64,000 bases of DNA. It comes from Toxorhynchites rutilus septentrionalis. Taxonomy: Eukaryota > Arthropoda > Insecta > Diptera > Culicidae. Position 1 is the stretch's first letter. Each line of letters opens with the position of its first letter. The stretch lies in NCBI RefSeq assembly GCF_029784135.1, contig NC_073746.1:162396108-162460107 (forward strand), read 5' to 3'. Positions 63,249 through 64,000 of this stretch are shown in pieces. The position numbers and the translations under genes were made by a program. The notes below the pieces were generated by a model, which worked only from the letters and a program-made list of their open reading frames with translations, made no database searches and was not told the origin of the DNA.

Positions 63249-63589
63249 CGTCTGAACAATGGATCAGACAAGAAGATCCTTGTTCCTTCCCCTCCACGAT
63301 GAAGGGGAATAAGAACGCTTCGGCATCTTCAACGGCACGGATTCCTCTCCACTGGCCTGGAGCCATGGGTCGAGGACATCCTTGCCATCTGGTCCAACAA
63401 TCAAACAGCAAGTTCTTCGTTAAGTTATGTTTCGCAAAAGGATTTTTGTGTTTAATTTTTACGTCCAATTTTTATGTGATAATTTTATGTGCAATCTGTT
63501 CCCAACGAAACCTTGCGGCAATGCCGTCGATAAAGAGGCGAACCAGCCCAGGAGGCTGAAAACCTCTCAAATAAAGAATAACAAAAAAA

Positions 63590-64000
63590 TCCTATTCGTT
63601 CGAAAATCAGAATAAGGGTGATAAACAAGCGACTTAAAAAAATAACAACGTAGTTCTACGTCAACAATGCGGTCGTATCTTGGACATAACCTCCTATAAC
63701 TTTTTTCTTTCTATTATACAAGCGTTCAATCATAAAACTATTGCATAGCATGGAGAAACGATATGGATAAATGGGAAAAAATTTAATGAAACAGTATAAA
63801 TTACATATTAAAGAAGTTTATTTCAAATTAACAATTCATTTATTGAACAACAAAAGTTAGAAACAAAATTTCAAAAAAGTGTCATTGTCCAAAAATACAC
63901 GCTCTGTAGGATTCGCCTGGATCATCTATCATCTATCATTGGAAAGGAAATCGCTCGCTTGGTCCATCATCTGTGAGAAATAAATAATAATGTTACAAAT
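63590..64000 (+). repeat. Start of tandem unit U7 (window edge)
   Basis: Host segment of a seventh unit, cut by the window end. It has two ATCTATC copies, as in A and B, and GGACATAACC, as in A and C. The element tail just before it has B-like marks (AACAATCAAACAGC; seven A at the end). It is therefore not a plain A unit. Confidence 0.8.
63929..63970 (-). CDS. Last exon of the zipper gene, U7 (partial)
   Basis: Matches exon 3 of the other copies, including the acceptor CTCACAG and stop TGA. The rest of the gene lies beyond the window. Confidence 0.4.
   Translation of the reverse strand: MMDQASDFLSNDR

Larger units (their letters stand above)
31086..63589. repeat. Higher-order repeat copy 2 (units A'-B'-C' = U4-U6)
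   Basis: Second copy of the three-unit block, in the same order and orientation. It differs from copy 1 by scattered substitutions, by lacking the 1,825-bp deletion of U1, by lacking a 41-bp segment present only in U2, and by a nonsense change in U6 (TGG to TGA at 62869-62871). Such differences show that the two blocks are separate DNA rather than one region assembled twice without change. Confidence 0.88.
52816..63589 (+). repeat. Tandem unit U6 (type C')
   Basis: Unit of 10,774 bp, equal in length to U3 and sharing its type-C deletions. Private changes include TGG to TGA in ORF2 and a missense change in the zipper gene. Confidence 0.9.
57479..63589 (+). mobile_element. I-clade-like non-LTR retrotransposon (U6)
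   Basis: About 6.1 kb. It matches U3 in all indels and adds a nonsense codon in ORF2. Confidence 0.85.

Noticed and set aside
365..63589. Whole array as an assembly artefact from one repeated region
   Set aside because: Units differ by many indels and substitutions arranged in a consistent nested pattern, with private changes in U1, U2, U5 and U6. Copy number still needs long-read or depth confirmation.
1..64000. CRISPR array or prokaryotic island
   Set aside because: The repeats are about 11 kb long, introns are present, and the genes are eukaryotic.

Overview
The window is eukaryotic nuclear DNA, most likely from a dipteran insect (mosquito-like). Three things suggest this: the conceptual proteins resemble insect p115/Uso1 and DDB1 most closely, the introns are short (54-79 nt, GT-AG, with pyrimidine-rich acceptors), and an I-clade non-LTR retrotransposon with an RNase H domain is present. 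The species cannot be named from sequence alone. There are no bacterial operons, rRNA genes, recognisable tRNAs or CRISPR.

Layout: essentially the whole window is one head-to-tail tandem array. Six complete units (U1 365-9340, U2 9341-20311, U3 20312-31085, U4 31086-41886, U5 41887-52815, U6 52816-63589) are flanked by the 3' tail of a preceding unit (1-364) and the start of a seventh (63590-64000). Shared private variants group the units as A-B-C-A-B-C (U1 with U4, U2 with U5, U3 with U6). The array is therefore a higher-order repeat of about 32.5 kb built from three diverged units of about 10.8-11 kb. U1 is shorter because of a private 1,825-bp deletion.

Each unit has the same order. (1) A minus-strand three-exon gene encodes a small leucine-zipper protein with geminin-like features; it is the only gene that looks unbroken. 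(2) A divergent intergenic region of about 0.65 kb follows. (3) A plus-strand 5' fragment of the vesicle-tethering gene p115/Uso1 carries a frameshift in an A7 run and a large internal deletion. (4) It is joined directly to a plus-strand 3' fragment of DDB1, with introns but riddled with stops and frameshifts. (5) Two minus-strand terminal exons of an unrecognised gene follow. (6) A plus-strand I-like retrotransposon of up to 6.3 kb (gag-like ORF1; ORF2 with endonuclease, reverse transcriptase and RNase H) is dead in every copy.

The host segment is thus a patchwork of pieces of at least four genes with one retroelement. It was assembled once and then amplified, since all copies share the same breakpoints, the same Uso1 frameshift and the same element position. 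What may still work is the repeated zipper gene. The plus-strand retroelement points into the 3' end of the next unit's zipper gene, a geometry that could yield antisense RNA. This is inference; no expression data are available here.
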